DNA of 8,367 nt from JBBSEZ01 sp038239195 (GTDB lineage Bacteria > Planctomycetota > Planctomycetia > Gemmatales > Gemmataceae). Position 1 is the stretch's first letter. Each line of letters opens with the position of its first letter. Positions 1-6,651 of the stretch are shown piece by piece. Under the pieces are notes generated by a model. The model saw only the letters and a list, made by a program, of their open reading frames with translations. It made no database searches and was not told the DNA's origin. The DNA is taken from the NCBI GenBank assembly GCA_038239195.1, contig JBBSEZ010000431.1, positions 1 to 8,367 on the forward strand, given 5' to 3'. A program made the translations under genes and the position numbers.

Positions 1-72
1 CACCCCCGGGGGGGCGGGGGGTGCGCTTACGCGTTGTGGGTTGGCCCCCCGGGGGGGGGGGGGGCGGGGGGG
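1..72. repeat. G/C low-complexity tract with 14-base G run
   Basis: The first 72 bases hold successive G runs: 7 G at 8-14, 6 G at 16-21, 14 G at 51-64 and 7 G at 66-72. Six C at 45-50 touch the long G run, so 45-56 is a C6G6 palindrome. Four or more G runs on one strand could fold as a G-quadruplex. No convincing coding frame covers it. A 14-base homopolymer is also a place where sequencing length errors and replication slippage are common, so the exact count should not be trusted. Confidence 0.75.
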
Positions 73-92
73 CGCGCCGCGCGTCGGCGGTG

Positions 93-119
93 TTGGTTTT
101 CCTCGGGATCGCCGATACT
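93..119 (+). promoter_or_regulatory. possible promoter of the tRNA gene
   Basis: A TTGGTT at 93-98 and a GATACT at 114-119 are separated by 15 bases. They would place a start about 10 bases before the tRNA. The -10 match is four of six and the spacing is short, so this is a weak suggestion resting mainly on its position. Confidence 0.25.
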
Positions 120-136
120 CCGGTATTTGCCGATCC

Positions 137-210
137 GGGCGCTTAGCTCAGTGGCTAGTAGCACCTCGCTTACACCGAGGGGGTCGTGGGTTCGAATCCC
201 TCAGCGCCCA
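137..210 (+). tRNA. tRNA-Val (anticodon UAC)
   Basis: The cloverleaf can be folded by hand. The acceptor stem is GGGCGCT (137-143) with AGCGCCC (203-209), a perfect 7 bp, and the discriminator is A210. The anticodon stem CCTCG (164-168) pairs with CGAGG (176-180) around the loop CTTACAC, giving anticodon TAC at 171-173, which reads the valine codon GUA. The variable loop is 5 bases and the T loop is TTCGAAT (191-197). CCA is not encoded. Two stem mismatches are present: C149/T159 at the base of the D stem, a position where this is common, and T187/T201 in the second pair of the T stem, which is less common. It is probably functional, but it could be a diverged extra copy. Confidence 0.93.
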
Positions 211-264
211 TTTTTCCTGTCGGTCGCGGGCCCGGCCCTTTGAGTTTGGAGGCCGGAATCGCTC

Positions 265-549
265 ATGCCCCCCTCCAACCGTGAGTTTCTCGACGTCGAT
301 CCGCGCACCTTGCAGTTGCCGCCCAGTCGGAGCTCTGGAGCACATCCCGTGAAGCTGGCGCGACCCATCGCGCTTCATGGAACGTCAACGCAAGGGATGC
401 CGATTATCGAGGTGACCCGAGACAAAGATGGGCTGCTGCGGATCAGTGACGGGGCGACGCGCGCCACTCGGGTGGCGAAGTTTCTCCCGGGACAGACGGT
501 TCGGGTGGAGGTCATCGACGATCGACCGAAGTGGGACTTCAGTAAGTGA
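265..549 (+). CDS. small stand-alone ParB-like N-domain protein
   Basis: The product is 94 residues. Its pattern follows the ParB/Srx N-terminal fold: an opening strand (LDVDPRTLQLPPSR, 9-22), a helix (PVKLARPIALHG, 28-39), the strand PIIEV (46-50), then DKDGLLRISDGATRATRVAK (53-72), where DG-x-TRATR (62-69) sits where ParB proteins carry G-x-x-R-x-x-A. It closes with a QTVRVEVID strand (77-85). There is no helix-turn-helix and no dimerisation domain, so it is not a chromosome-partitioning ParB. I recall similar short hypothetical proteins in planctomycetes but cannot check this here. It starts 54 bases after the tRNA, and its stop lies 7 bases before the AlkB-family start, so the two are probably co-transcribed. 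Any enzymatic or nucleotide-binding role is unknown. Confidence 0.72.
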   Translation: MPPSNREFLDVDPRTLQLPPSRSSGAHPVKLARPIALHGTSTQGMPIIEVTRDKDGLLRISDGATRATRVAKFLPGQTVRVEVIDDRPKWDFSK

Positions 550-551
550 GG
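548..551 (+). promoter_or_regulatory. ribosome binding site deciding the GTG start at 557
   Basis: GAGG at 548-551 overlaps the stop codon of the preceding gene and lies 5 bases from GTG 557. This start puts the protein N-terminus just before the first family-like residues (IVPGLTYLPDYLD). The frame is open upstream to an ATG at 428, but that extension overlaps the ParB-like gene and looks unlike the family. Confidence 0.6.
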
Positions 552-556
552 CGCCT

Positions 557-1117
557 GTGACCGATGCTATCGTTCCCGGGTTGACCTATCTTCCCGACTA
601 CCTCGACGCCGCGCATCAGGATCGCCTGCTGGCCGCGATCGACGGCCTGCCCTGGCTGGGCGACCTCCAGCGGCGCGTGCAGCACTACGGCTACCGTTAC
701 GACTACAAGGCGCGGCGCGTCGAGGCGTCGATGGCGCTGGGGCCGTTGCCGGCCTGGGGCGCGGAGGTCGCTCAACGCCTGCACGCGGAAGGTTGGTTCG
801 CGGTGCCGCCGGATCAACTCATCGTCAACGAGTACGAGCCGGGACAGGGCATCACCAAGCACGTCGATTGCGTCCCCTGCTTCGACGACACCGTCGTGTC
901 GATCAGCCTCGGCTCCGCCTGCGTGATCGAGCTGGCGCAGGGCGAGGTCAAGGTGCCGGTCCTGCTCGAGCCGCGTAGCGCCCTTGTCCTCAAGGAGGAT
1001 GCGCGCTATCGCTGGACGCACGCCATCGCGGGGCGCAAGAAGGACGTCTATCAGGGGCGGGCCTACTCGCGTGGCCGGCGCGTGTCGCTGACGTTTCGCA
1101 AGGTGTTGCTCGATTGA
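557..1117 (+). CDS. AlkB-family Fe(II)/2-oxoglutarate dioxygenase
   Basis: The 186-residue product belongs to the AlkB family, which oxidatively demethylates alkylated bases in DNA or RNA, or modifies tRNA in some branches. Iron ligands are H102 and D104 (HVD) and H155 (WTHAI). The 2-oxoglutarate contacts N91 and Y93 (NEYEPGQG) and the closing R175-x5-R181 (RVSLTFR) match E. coli AlkB N120, Y122, R204 and R210. E. coli N206 is replaced here by S177. VQHYGYRYDY (41-50) in the nucleotide-recognition region looks more like the ALKBH8-type branch than like E. coli AlkB, so the substrate may be tRNA or another RNA rather than DNA; that is inference. The GTG start is chosen from its ribosome binding site and family length (E. 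coli AlkB has 216 residues). It sits between the ParB-like gene (7 bases) and an oxidoreductase (18 bases) in a likely operon. Confidence 0.93.
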   Translation: MTDAIVPGLTYLPDYLDAAHQDRLLAAIDGLPWLGDLQRRVQHYGYRYDYKARRVEASMALGPLPAWGAEVAQRLHAEGWFAVPPDQLIVNEYEPGQGITKHVDCVPCFDDTVVSISLGSACVIELAQGEVKVPVLLEPRSALVLKEDARYRWTHAIAGRKKDVYQGRAYSRGRRVSLTFRKVLLD

Positions 1118-1135
1118 GTTGACGACAGGGGCACG

Positions 1136-2191
1136 ATGGCGAACTATCTCCTCTACGGCGCCAACGGCTACACCGGGGCGCTGATTGCGCGCGAGGTGGT
1201 GGCGCGCGGCCACCGGCCCGTCCTGGCTGGCCGGAACGCCACGGCGGTCTCGGCGCTCGCCCGCGAACTGGGCCTGGAGTCGCGAGCCTTCTCCGTGGAC
1301 GATGCCGGGGCCCTCCGAAGCAACCTCACGGGGATGGCGCTGGTGCTGAACTGCGCCGGCCCATTCGCGCACACGGCCGGGCCGATGGCCGAGGCGTGCT
1401 TGCAGACGGGCACGCATTACCTCGACGTGACGGGCGAGATTGCGGTGTTCGAGATGATGGCGCGGCGCGACGAGGCGGCGCGGGCGGCGGGCGTGATGCT
1501 GCTGCCGGGGGTCGGCTTCGACGTGGTGCCGTCGGACTGCCTGGCGGCGCACCTCAAGCGGCGCCTGCCGACGGCGACGAAACTGGCGATGGGCTTCCAG
1601 ATGAGCGGCGGGCTCTCGCGCGGGACGGCGACCACGATGACCGAGAACGCCCACCGTGGCGGGGCGGTGCGCCGGGGCGGCGTCTTGACCCCGGTGCCGG
1701 CGGCGTGGAGGACTCGGACCATCGACTTTGGGCGCGGCCCGGTGACGGCCATGACGATCCCGTGGGGCGACGTGTCCACGGCCTGGTACAGCACGGGCAT
1801 CCCCGACGTCGAAGTCTACGCGGCCGCCCCTCTGGGCACGCGCGTCGCTGCGCGGCTGAGCCGCTACCTGGGCTGGGCCCTCGGCTCGCGCCCGGTCCAG
1901 CGCTGGCTGAAGCGCCGCATCCAGGCGCGTGCGCCCGGCCCCACCGACGAGCAGCGGGCGCGAGGGCAGAGCCTGTTGTGGGGCGAGGTGCGCGACGAGC
2001 GCGGCGCCACGGTCGTCGCGCGCATCCGCGGCCCGGAAGGGTACACGCTGACGGCGCTGACCGCGCTGGCGGTCGTGAGTCGGGTGCTCGCCGGCGAGGC
2101 GCCACCTGGCTTTCAGACGCCATCGCGGGCGTACGGGGCCGACTTCATTCTCGAAGTGCCCGGCATCGAGCGGGCGGACGAAGGCGGCTGA
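1136..2191 (+). CDS. saccharopine dehydrogenase-family NAD(P)-binding oxidoreductase
   Basis: The 351-residue product opens with a Rossmann strand and the dinucleotide-binding loop YGANGYTG (7-14), followed by LAGRN (30-34). Other family-like blocks are NCAGPF (72-77), HYLDVTGE (94-101) and PGVGFDVVPSD (124-134). The C-terminal half has LLWGEVRDERG and ends with GFQTPSRAYGADFIL. This is the bacterial group loosely named after saccharopine dehydrogenase and related to the mycobacterial trans-acting enoyl reductase. Its real substrate is usually unknown, and lysine metabolism should not be assumed. The protein looks full length. ATG 1136 is preceded by a purine-rich CAGGGG. The 18-base gap after the AlkB-family gene suggests one transcript, but a functional link to that enzyme is not evident. 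Confidence 0.87.
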   Translation: MANYLLYGANGYTGALIAREVVARGHRPVLAGRNATAVSALARELGLESRAFSVDDAGALRSNLTGMALVLNCAGPFAHTAGPMAEACLQTGTHYLDVTGEIAVFEMMARRDEAARAAGVMLLPGVGFDVVPSDCLAAHLKRRLPTATKLAMGFQMSGGLSRGTATTMTENAHRGGAVRRGGVLTPVPAAWRTRTIDFGRGPVTAMTIPWGDVSTAWYSTGIPDVEVYAAAPLGTRVAARLSRYLGWALGSRPVQRWLKRRIQARAPGPTDEQRARGQSLLWGEVRDERGATVVARIRGPEGYTLTALTALAVVSRVLAGEAPPGFQTPSRAYGADFILEVPGIERADEGG

Positions 2192-2206
2192 CGCGCGGGC
2201 GCGTGG

Positions 2207-2235
2207 TGGCAGCCCGGGCGGCGATGCGGTACGAT
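2207..2235 (+). promoter_or_regulatory. weak promoter candidate before the TPR gene
   Basis: Within the 81-base gap after the oxidoreductase gene, TACGAT at 2230-2235 matches four of six -10 bases. It lies 17 bases after TGGCAG at 2207-2212, a poor -35. It would give a leader of about 30 bases. No terminator is visible in the gap, so read-through from the upstream operon is equally possible. Confidence 0.25.
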
Positions 2236-2260
2236 GCCTTCCGTCCCGCTCTTCCGTTCC

Positions 2261-2265
2261 GGAGG
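2261..2265 (+). promoter_or_regulatory. ribosome binding site deciding the ATG start at 2273
   Basis: GGAGG at 2261-2265 sits 7 bases before ATG 2273. This start places a typical signal peptide at the N-terminus. The in-frame ATG at 2234 would add 13 residues before the basic start of the signal peptide and has no comparable site. Confidence 0.8.
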
Positions 2266-2272
2266 TCACGCC

Positions 2273-3025
2273 ATGCGCTGCCGCTTTCTTCTCTCCCTGT
2301 TGATGCTCTTGCCTGTCGGGTTGTGTGTTCCGAAGGCTCGTGGCGAGGCCGTCAATGAGATGCAAGCAGCGCAGCAGGCTTACTCGAAGCGCGACTGGGA
2401 CGGTACGGTGAAAGCGGCGAGCAAGGCAATCGCCGGCGATGCGAAGTTGGCCGGCGCCTACCAGGTGCGCGGGATGGCGCAGTTCATGCGCTCGAAGTTC
2501 GCCGAGTCGGCCGCCGACTTCGATCGCTATCTCGAACTGCGGCCGGAGGAGAAGAATCGCCACTGGATGCGCGGCATCTCGCTCTACTATGCCGGTAAGT
2601 ACGACGAGGGTCGCAAGCAGTTCGAGGGCTACGAGAAGGTCGATACCAACGACGTCGAGAACGCCGTCTGGCACTTCCTCTGCGTGGCGCGCAAGGACGG
2701 CCTCGCGAAAGCGAGGAAGGGGCTGCTCAAGATCGGCAACGATAAGCGGGTGCCGATGACGCAGGTCTACGAGTTGTTCCGCGGCACCATCAAGCCGGCC
2801 GACGTCGAGGCGGCGGCGCGCGACGTGGCCGGGGTGGAGGCGGGCAAGCGGGCGTGGTTCTACGCACACCTGTATCTGGGGACCTATTACGACGTGACGG
2901 GCGACAAGGAGAAGGCGCTGGGGCACCTGAAGCTGGCGGACGAGAAGTATCGCATCGAGCACTACATGGGGGACGTGGCGCGGGTGCATCATGCGCTGCT
3001 GAAGGCGGAGAGGAAGAAGAAGTGA
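2273..3025 (+). CDS. exported TPR-repeat protein resembling NlpI
   Basis: The 250-residue product starts with a signal peptide: MRCR, a hydrophobic core LLSLLMLLPVGLCV (6-19), then a likely cleavage region near KARG-EA (21-26). C17 lies inside the core without a clear lipobox, so a lipoprotein is possible but not evident. About three TPR units follow at roughly 27-60, 61-94 and 95-128; LELRPEEKNRHWMRGISLYYAGKYDEG is the most typical. A last helical pair lies at 195-230 (FYAHLYLGTYYDVTGDKEKALGHLKLA). The order of blocks, RGI-x-LYY-x-G, then a WHFL segment, then YLG-x-YY-x-x-x-GD-x-x-x-A, and VHHALL near the end, resembles E. coli NlpI, an adaptor for cell-wall hydrolases. A scaffold role in the periplasm is therefore plausible but is inference. 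It converges on the small minus-strand gene 21 bases away. Confidence 0.85.
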   Translation: MRCRFLLSLLMLLPVGLCVPKARGEAVNEMQAAQQAYSKRDWDGTVKAASKAIAGDAKLAGAYQVRGMAQFMRSKFAESAADFDRYLELRPEEKNRHWMRGISLYYAGKYDEGRKQFEGYEKVDTNDVENAVWHFLCVARKDGLAKARKGLLKIGNDKRVPMTQVYELFRGTIKPADVEAAARDVAGVEAGKRAWFYAHLYLGTYYDVTGDKEKALGHLKLADEKYRIEHYMGDVARVHHALLKAERKKK

Positions 3026-3046
3026 CGGGGTGCTTGCCGCAGATGT

Positions 3047-3271
3047 TCAGGAAGGAGGGCTCACCACCTCAACCCAGGTTACGTGAAGAAGGCTGATGAC
3101 GGCTTCGCGAGTACTCAGGCCGTTGGCGGGCAACAGGAGCTGCACCGTGGAGTGGGTCACGACGATCGAGTCGGGCTCGCGGAGCTCGAAGATCATTCCC
3201 CCGGTCAGGTGCAAGCGCAAGACGGGACACGGCTGGCGCTGGAGGAGTACTCGGAGGTCATCCGCCCGCAT
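3047..3271 (-). CDS. small protein, diverged copy of its upstream neighbour
   Basis: The 74-residue product has no recognised function. It shares a pattern with the product of the gene just upstream: a short N-terminal helix (DDLRVLLQRQP, 4-14), an R-x-x-L-x-x-G strand, FELREPDS (28-35), a hydrophobic stretch ending in LLLP, and a closing ISLLHVTWVEVV. The copy at 3284-3535 has DEMRRLLRQRP, FEIRHPGM and PLSLITAVEPL in the same places. Expression is supported by the conserved pattern and by its position 12 bases after the sister gene's stop. AAAGG lies about 7 bases before ATG. The plus-strand frame across this interval lacks any family-like pattern, so the minus frame is preferred. There is no signal peptide, membrane segment or cysteine pair. 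Confidence 0.6.
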   Translation of the reverse strand: MRADDLRVLLQRQPCPVLRLHLTGGMIFELREPDSIVVTHSTVQLLLPANGLSTREAVISLLHVTWVEVVSPPS

Positions 3272-3283
3272 GGTGTGGCCTTT

Positions 3284-3535
3284 TCACGGGGTCGTGGGAG
3301 GGGCCACCGTCGGGAGCGGCTCCACGGCGGTGATGAGGGACAACGGGACGAATTCCGTGTGGTCGCAAATCGGCGCGGTCAACTCCGGCGCGGGGATGCC
3401 GATGTTGATGTACCACGGGGCAAGGAGGTTCATTCCCGGATGACGTATTTCAAACGTCCGCCCGTCCCCCACGATGACGCGGAACGGCTGGAAGGGGCGC
3501 TGTCTCAGGAGCCGCCTCATTTCGTCGTGGTCCAT
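3284..3535 (-). CDS. small protein of a planctomycete-typical hypothetical family
   Basis: The 83-residue product begins MDHDEMRRLLRQRPFQPFRV, then GDGRTFEIRHPGMNLL (23-38), an I-x-IGIPAP segment (44-50) and VPLSLITAVEPL (63-74). The likely structure is one amphipathic helix packed on a small beta sheet. I recall short proteins of this pattern being frequent in Gemmata-type genomes, with no known function. A GGAG-containing stretch (3544-3551) precedes the ATG. The gene lies 92 bases after the stop of the large WD40/HEAT gene and 12 bases before its sister gene, all on the minus strand, so it may be the second gene of a three-gene transcript. The shared pattern with the next gene points to tandem duplication. 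Confidence 0.7.
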   Translation of the reverse strand: MDHDEMRRLLRQRPFQPFRVIVGDGRTFEIRHPGMNLLAPWYINIGIPAPELTAPICDHTEFVPLSLITAVEPLPTVAPPTTP

Positions 3536-3627
3536 GAATGGTTCTCACTCCGGGTGGAGGTGCCGATCGCAACGTCATTGTCTCACGTTGGGGCCAAAGG
3601 CACAAGGAGCGCGGCCCGATCAACGCC

Positions 3628-6606
3628 TCACTTCTCCTTCGACATCGCCACCCGCGCCGCCTGGGCCGCCTTCTTCACCGCCACGAATGGGTCTTCCCGC
3701 TGCAGCTTGGCCAGCATCAGCATCAACCGATTCGACCGCCCCTTCGGCCCGATCGCGGTCAGCACCTGCACCGCCGTCAGCCGCGCCGCCCCGTTGAGTT
3801 GCCCCCTCGGCGTCAGCGGGGCCCCTCCGCGGAAGTCGCGCTCGATGGCCTCGACCAGCCCCAGCACCGCCGGCGGGCCGATCTGCACCAGCGCCTTGGC
3901 CGCCTTGTCGCGCTCGGCCATGGCGTCCTCGTCCATGAGCTGTTCCAGGTCCTCCGCCTTGAGCAGGGCGACCAGAATTGGCACGGCGTGCTCCACCTCC
4001 CGGGCGCCGGTGCCGGCCAGCACCAGGCTCACCTGGAGGCGAACGTTGCGGTCCTTCTCCTTGAGCAGCCCGGCCAGCGCCGGGCCGGCCTCCTTCGCCG
4101 CAGGGCCGAGCTTGCCTAGCGCCTCCAGGACCTTACCGCGCTCCGCGGGCGTGCCCCCCTTGAGGCCCACGCACATCGCCGGCACCGCCTCCTCGGCGTC
4201 GGCCCCCAGTTCTCCCAGGATCGTCACCGCGCGCGTTCGCACCGGCGCCTGCTTGCTGCTCAGCGCGGCCGCGAGCGCCTTGACGTGTTCCTTGCCGAAC
4301 TTGACCTTGCTCAGCGCCTCGTCGGCGGTCTTGCTGACCGTCGCGTCGCCGTGCCCCAGCGCAAGCAGCAGCCCCGGCAAGCCCACCCCGTCCGGCTTGC
4401 CGGCCACGAGGCCCTGGACCGCCTGCCGGGAAACGGTGGGGTCGTCGTCGCTCAGGGCTCGCGCGAACGCGGCCACTGCTTCCTTGCGGGCCGGAGCGAT
4501 CGCCGCCACCGCCGCCACTGCGAGCGCGCGCACCTCGCCCACCGGCTCGTCGCGACAGCGGTCGAGCAGGTCGGGCAGGGCGTCGTTCGCCTCGGCGCCC
4601 AGGTCGGCGAGGCCCTTGATGGAGTAGCGGCGCACGGCCGGCCCGCGGTCGCTCAGCATGCGCCGCAACAGGGGCAGTTCCGCCCGGGCCGGCGCTCCCA
4701 GTTTGCCCAGCGCCGCGACGGCCTCGGCCTGCACGTCCACGTCGGCATCGCGCAGCGCTTCGAGCATCTTGGGCAGCGCCGCTGGCCGCACCTCGGGGCC
4801 GATCGCCCCCAGCGCCTTGGCCGCGCGCTTGCGCACCCCGGCGTCGCTGTCGGCCAGGGCGAGCACCAGTTCCTTGCTGGCCGACTTCGCCTCGGCCCCC
4901 AGCGCTGCCAGCGCCTCCAGGGCGAAGTACCGGCTGGCTCGATGGCCGCGCTGCTTCAGTAGTGGGAGCAGCTTGCCGGCGTCCTCGGCGGGCACCGGCC
5001 CCAGGGCCTTGGCCATCGTCAGTACGCGATCTCGAAAGGCGCTTTCGCCGGACGCGAGCGCCTCGAGCAACGCCGGAAGGGCAGGGCGCGCGTCGGCGCC
5101 GTGATAGCTCAGTTCGGTGAGGGCGGCGCTGCGGACGGCCGGATCGTCGGAGCGCAGGTCGCGCACCAGCTCGGGCACGTCGGGGGGGACGCCGAGGATG
5201 CGCACCACCATGTCCTCGCCGACCGAGGCGGCGCGACGGCCCTTGGGGAAGAAGGCGAGGGCGCGCACTTGCCCCGCGTGGCTGGCGTAGCAGCGCAGCT
5301 CGCGGGCGCTCTCCACCTGCCAGAGGCGGACCGCACCGTCGTGGCTGCCCGAGAGGAGCCGGCGCCCGTCGCGGGAAAAGGCGAGGGCGGACACGGCGTC
5401 GGCGTGGCCCGGCAGGCGCTTGAGCTCCTTGCCCGTATCGACGTCGAAGAGACGGACGTCGAAGTCGCGCGCGCCGGCGGTGAAGCCAACGCCGGGCACG
5501 TTGTGCTTGCCCCCGCCCGAGGCGGCGGTGCGCCCGTCGGGGGAGAACGCGACGGTCCAGACGACGTCCTTGTGTTCGGGCGCCTGGCGCAGCTCGCGGC
5601 CCTCGTTGAGGTCCCACAGTCGGGCGGTGTGGTCGGCGCCCGCCGAGAGGGCGAGCTTGCCGTCGGGCGAGAACGCGACCTGGTTGATCGCGTTGGTATG
5701 CCCTTTGAGTTCCTGGAGCTCCCGGCCGGTGCCAACGTCCCACAAGCGCACCGTGTGGTCGGCGCTGCCCGAGAGCACGCGCAGGCCGTCGGCGGAGAAG
5801 GCGACACACAATACCTCCTTGGTGTGTCCGCGAAAGGAGCGCAGGGACTTCTTCTCGGCGAGGCTGTAGAGCTGGACGTCGTTGTCCACGCCGCGCTCCC
5901 AGGCCCCGTCGCGGAGGACGCCGGCGGTGGCGAGGGCGGCAAAGTGCCCGTCGGGCGAGAAGGCGACGGCCCCGATGCCGGTGGGAAAGCCGTCGCGGCG
6001 CTGGAGCTCCTTGCCGGTCTTCGCTTCCCAGCGCCGGAGGCTGTTGTCGGGCTCGAGCGTCAGCTTTTCGCCGACGGCCTTCAGCCCGCCCGATCCCGTC
6101 AGGACGTGCTTGCCGTCGGCGGTGACTGCCACGTTCAGGATGGGGCTTCGATGTCCGCGCCACGGATCGGGCGACAGCGCGGGGCGCTCCAGGGTGGGCG
6201 GGGGGGAATCGGCAGGGGGCGGGCCCTTTTTTGGCTCCGAGGGCGTCGAGGCGCCCTCGGCGGGCGGGGAGATGGGGCCGGGTGGAGGGCCTTCAGCGTG
6301 AGGGGCCTCGCTCCCGGACCGGGGAAGGAGCAGCACCACGGCGAGGACGCCGCCTGCGGCGAGAAGGAGCAGGAAGCACGCGACGAGCAGCGCGAGGAGG
6401 GCACCGCGGTGACCGGGTTGGGCCTCCTCCGCGATGGGGCCCGGGATGGCAGGCGGGCGATGCACGTGGACGGGAAGGGGGGCGGAGAACGTGCCGGAAG
6501 GAACGGTCAGGGTACGGTTGCAGAGGGGACAGAGGACCTGGAGGCCGGCGTAGGCGGACACGTCGGGGTAGTGCTGCCCGCACGGACACGTCATTGCGAG
6601 GGCCAT
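3628..6606 (-). CDS. membrane-anchored zinc-ribbon/WD40/HEAT repeat protein
   Basis: The 992-residue product has five parts. A zinc ribbon has C7, C9, C26 and C29 (CPCGQHY and LCPLCN). A single membrane helix spans about 69-94. A Pro-rich linker covers about 97-150. Seven WD40 units (about 150-472) include three closest to consensus: GH 260-261 to LWD 288-290, GH 302-303 to LWD 330-332, and GH 400-401 to LW 429-430. Seven is the number for a closed propeller; the first, second and fifth units carry loop insertions. About a dozen HEAT units then run from 485 to the C-terminus, with the recurring VR-x-x-A-x-x-AL-x-x-LG pattern. If the ribbon is cytoplasmic, the propeller and solenoid face the periplasm; topology is inferred. 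It is probably a scaffold with no catalytic motif. GGAGGA (6612-6617) lies 5 bases before ATG 6606. Confidence 0.92.
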   Translation of the reverse strand: MALAMTCPCGQHYPDVSAYAGLQVLCPLCNRTLTVPSGTFSAPLPVHVHRPPAIPGPIAEEAQPGHRGALLALLVACFLLLLAAGGVLAVVLLLPRSGSEAPHAEGPPPGPISPPAEGASTPSEPKKGPPPADSPPPTLERPALSPDPWRGHRSPILNVAVTADGKHVLTGSGGLKAVGEKLTLEPDNSLRRWEAKTGKELQRRDGFPTGIGAVAFSPDGHFAALATAGVLRDGAWERGVDNDVQLYSLAEKKSLRSFRGHTKEVLCVAFSADGLRVLSGSADHTVRLWDVGTGRELQELKGHTNAINQVAFSPDGKLALSAGADHTARLWDLNEGRELRQAPEHKDVVWTVAFSPDGRTAASGGGKHNVPGVGFTAGARDFDVRLFDVDTGKELKRLPGHADAVSALAFSRDGRRLLSGSHDGAVRLWQVESARELRCYASHAGQVRALAFFPKGRRAASVGEDMVVRILGVPPDVPELVRDLRSDDPAVRSAALTELSYHGADARPALPALLEALASGESAFRDRVLTMAKALGPVPAEDAGKLLPLLKQRGHRASRYFALEALAALGAEAKSASKELVLALADSDAGVRKRAAKALGAIGPEVRPAALPKMLEALRDADVDVQAEAVAALGKLGAPARAELPLLRRMLSDRGPAVRRYSIKGLADLGAEANDALPDLLDRCRDEPVGEVRALAVAAVAAIAPARKEAVAAFARALSDDDPTVSRQAVQGLVAGKPDGVGLPGLLLALGHGDATVSKTADEALSKVKFGKEHVKALAAALSSKQAPVRTRAVTILGELGADAEEAVPAMCVGLKGGTPAERGKVLEALGKLGPAAKEAGPALAGLLKEKDRNVRLQVSLVLAGTGAREVEHAVPILVALLKAEDLEQLMDEDAMAERDKAAKALVQIGPPAVLGLVEAIERDFRGGAPLTPRGQLNGAARLTAVQVLTAIGPKGRSNRLMLMLAKLQREDPFVAVKKAAQAARVAMSKEK

Positions 6607-6651
6607 GCTCGTCCTCCGTCAGGACACGCCGCGACGCGGAGTGCCTTCCTC

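Noticed and set aside
137..210. tRNA 3' end as an integration site of a mobile island
   Set aside because: No second copy of the tRNA 3' end appears in the window, and there is no integrase, transposase or phage-like gene.
428..556. Upstream in-frame extension of the AlkB-family gene from ATG 428
   Set aside because: It would overlap the ParB-like gene in another frame, adds Arg/Ser-rich residues absent from the family, and has a worse ribosome binding site than GTG 557.
539..2992. An 817-codon open frame on the minus strand opposite four plus-strand genes
   Set aside because: It lies wholly opposite genes with clear family motifs and its translation is rich in R, A, H and P with no domain. 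High GC at third positions removes stops on the opposite strand, so it is a shadow frame.
3026..3046. Bidirectional terminator between the convergent TPR gene and small gene
   Set aside because: The 21-base gap shows no stem and no T run on either strand, so no terminator can be supported.
3083..4627. A 514-codon plus-strand open frame
   Set aside because: Most of it is antisense to HEAT repeats and reads as Ser/Ala/Arg-rich low complexity. The part over 3083-3535 conflicts with two related minus-strand proteins that share a pattern.
4133..6163. A 676-codon minus-strand frame inside the WD40/HEAT gene
   Set aside because: It is an offset frame of the same strand, Arg/Gly-rich with no recognisable domain.
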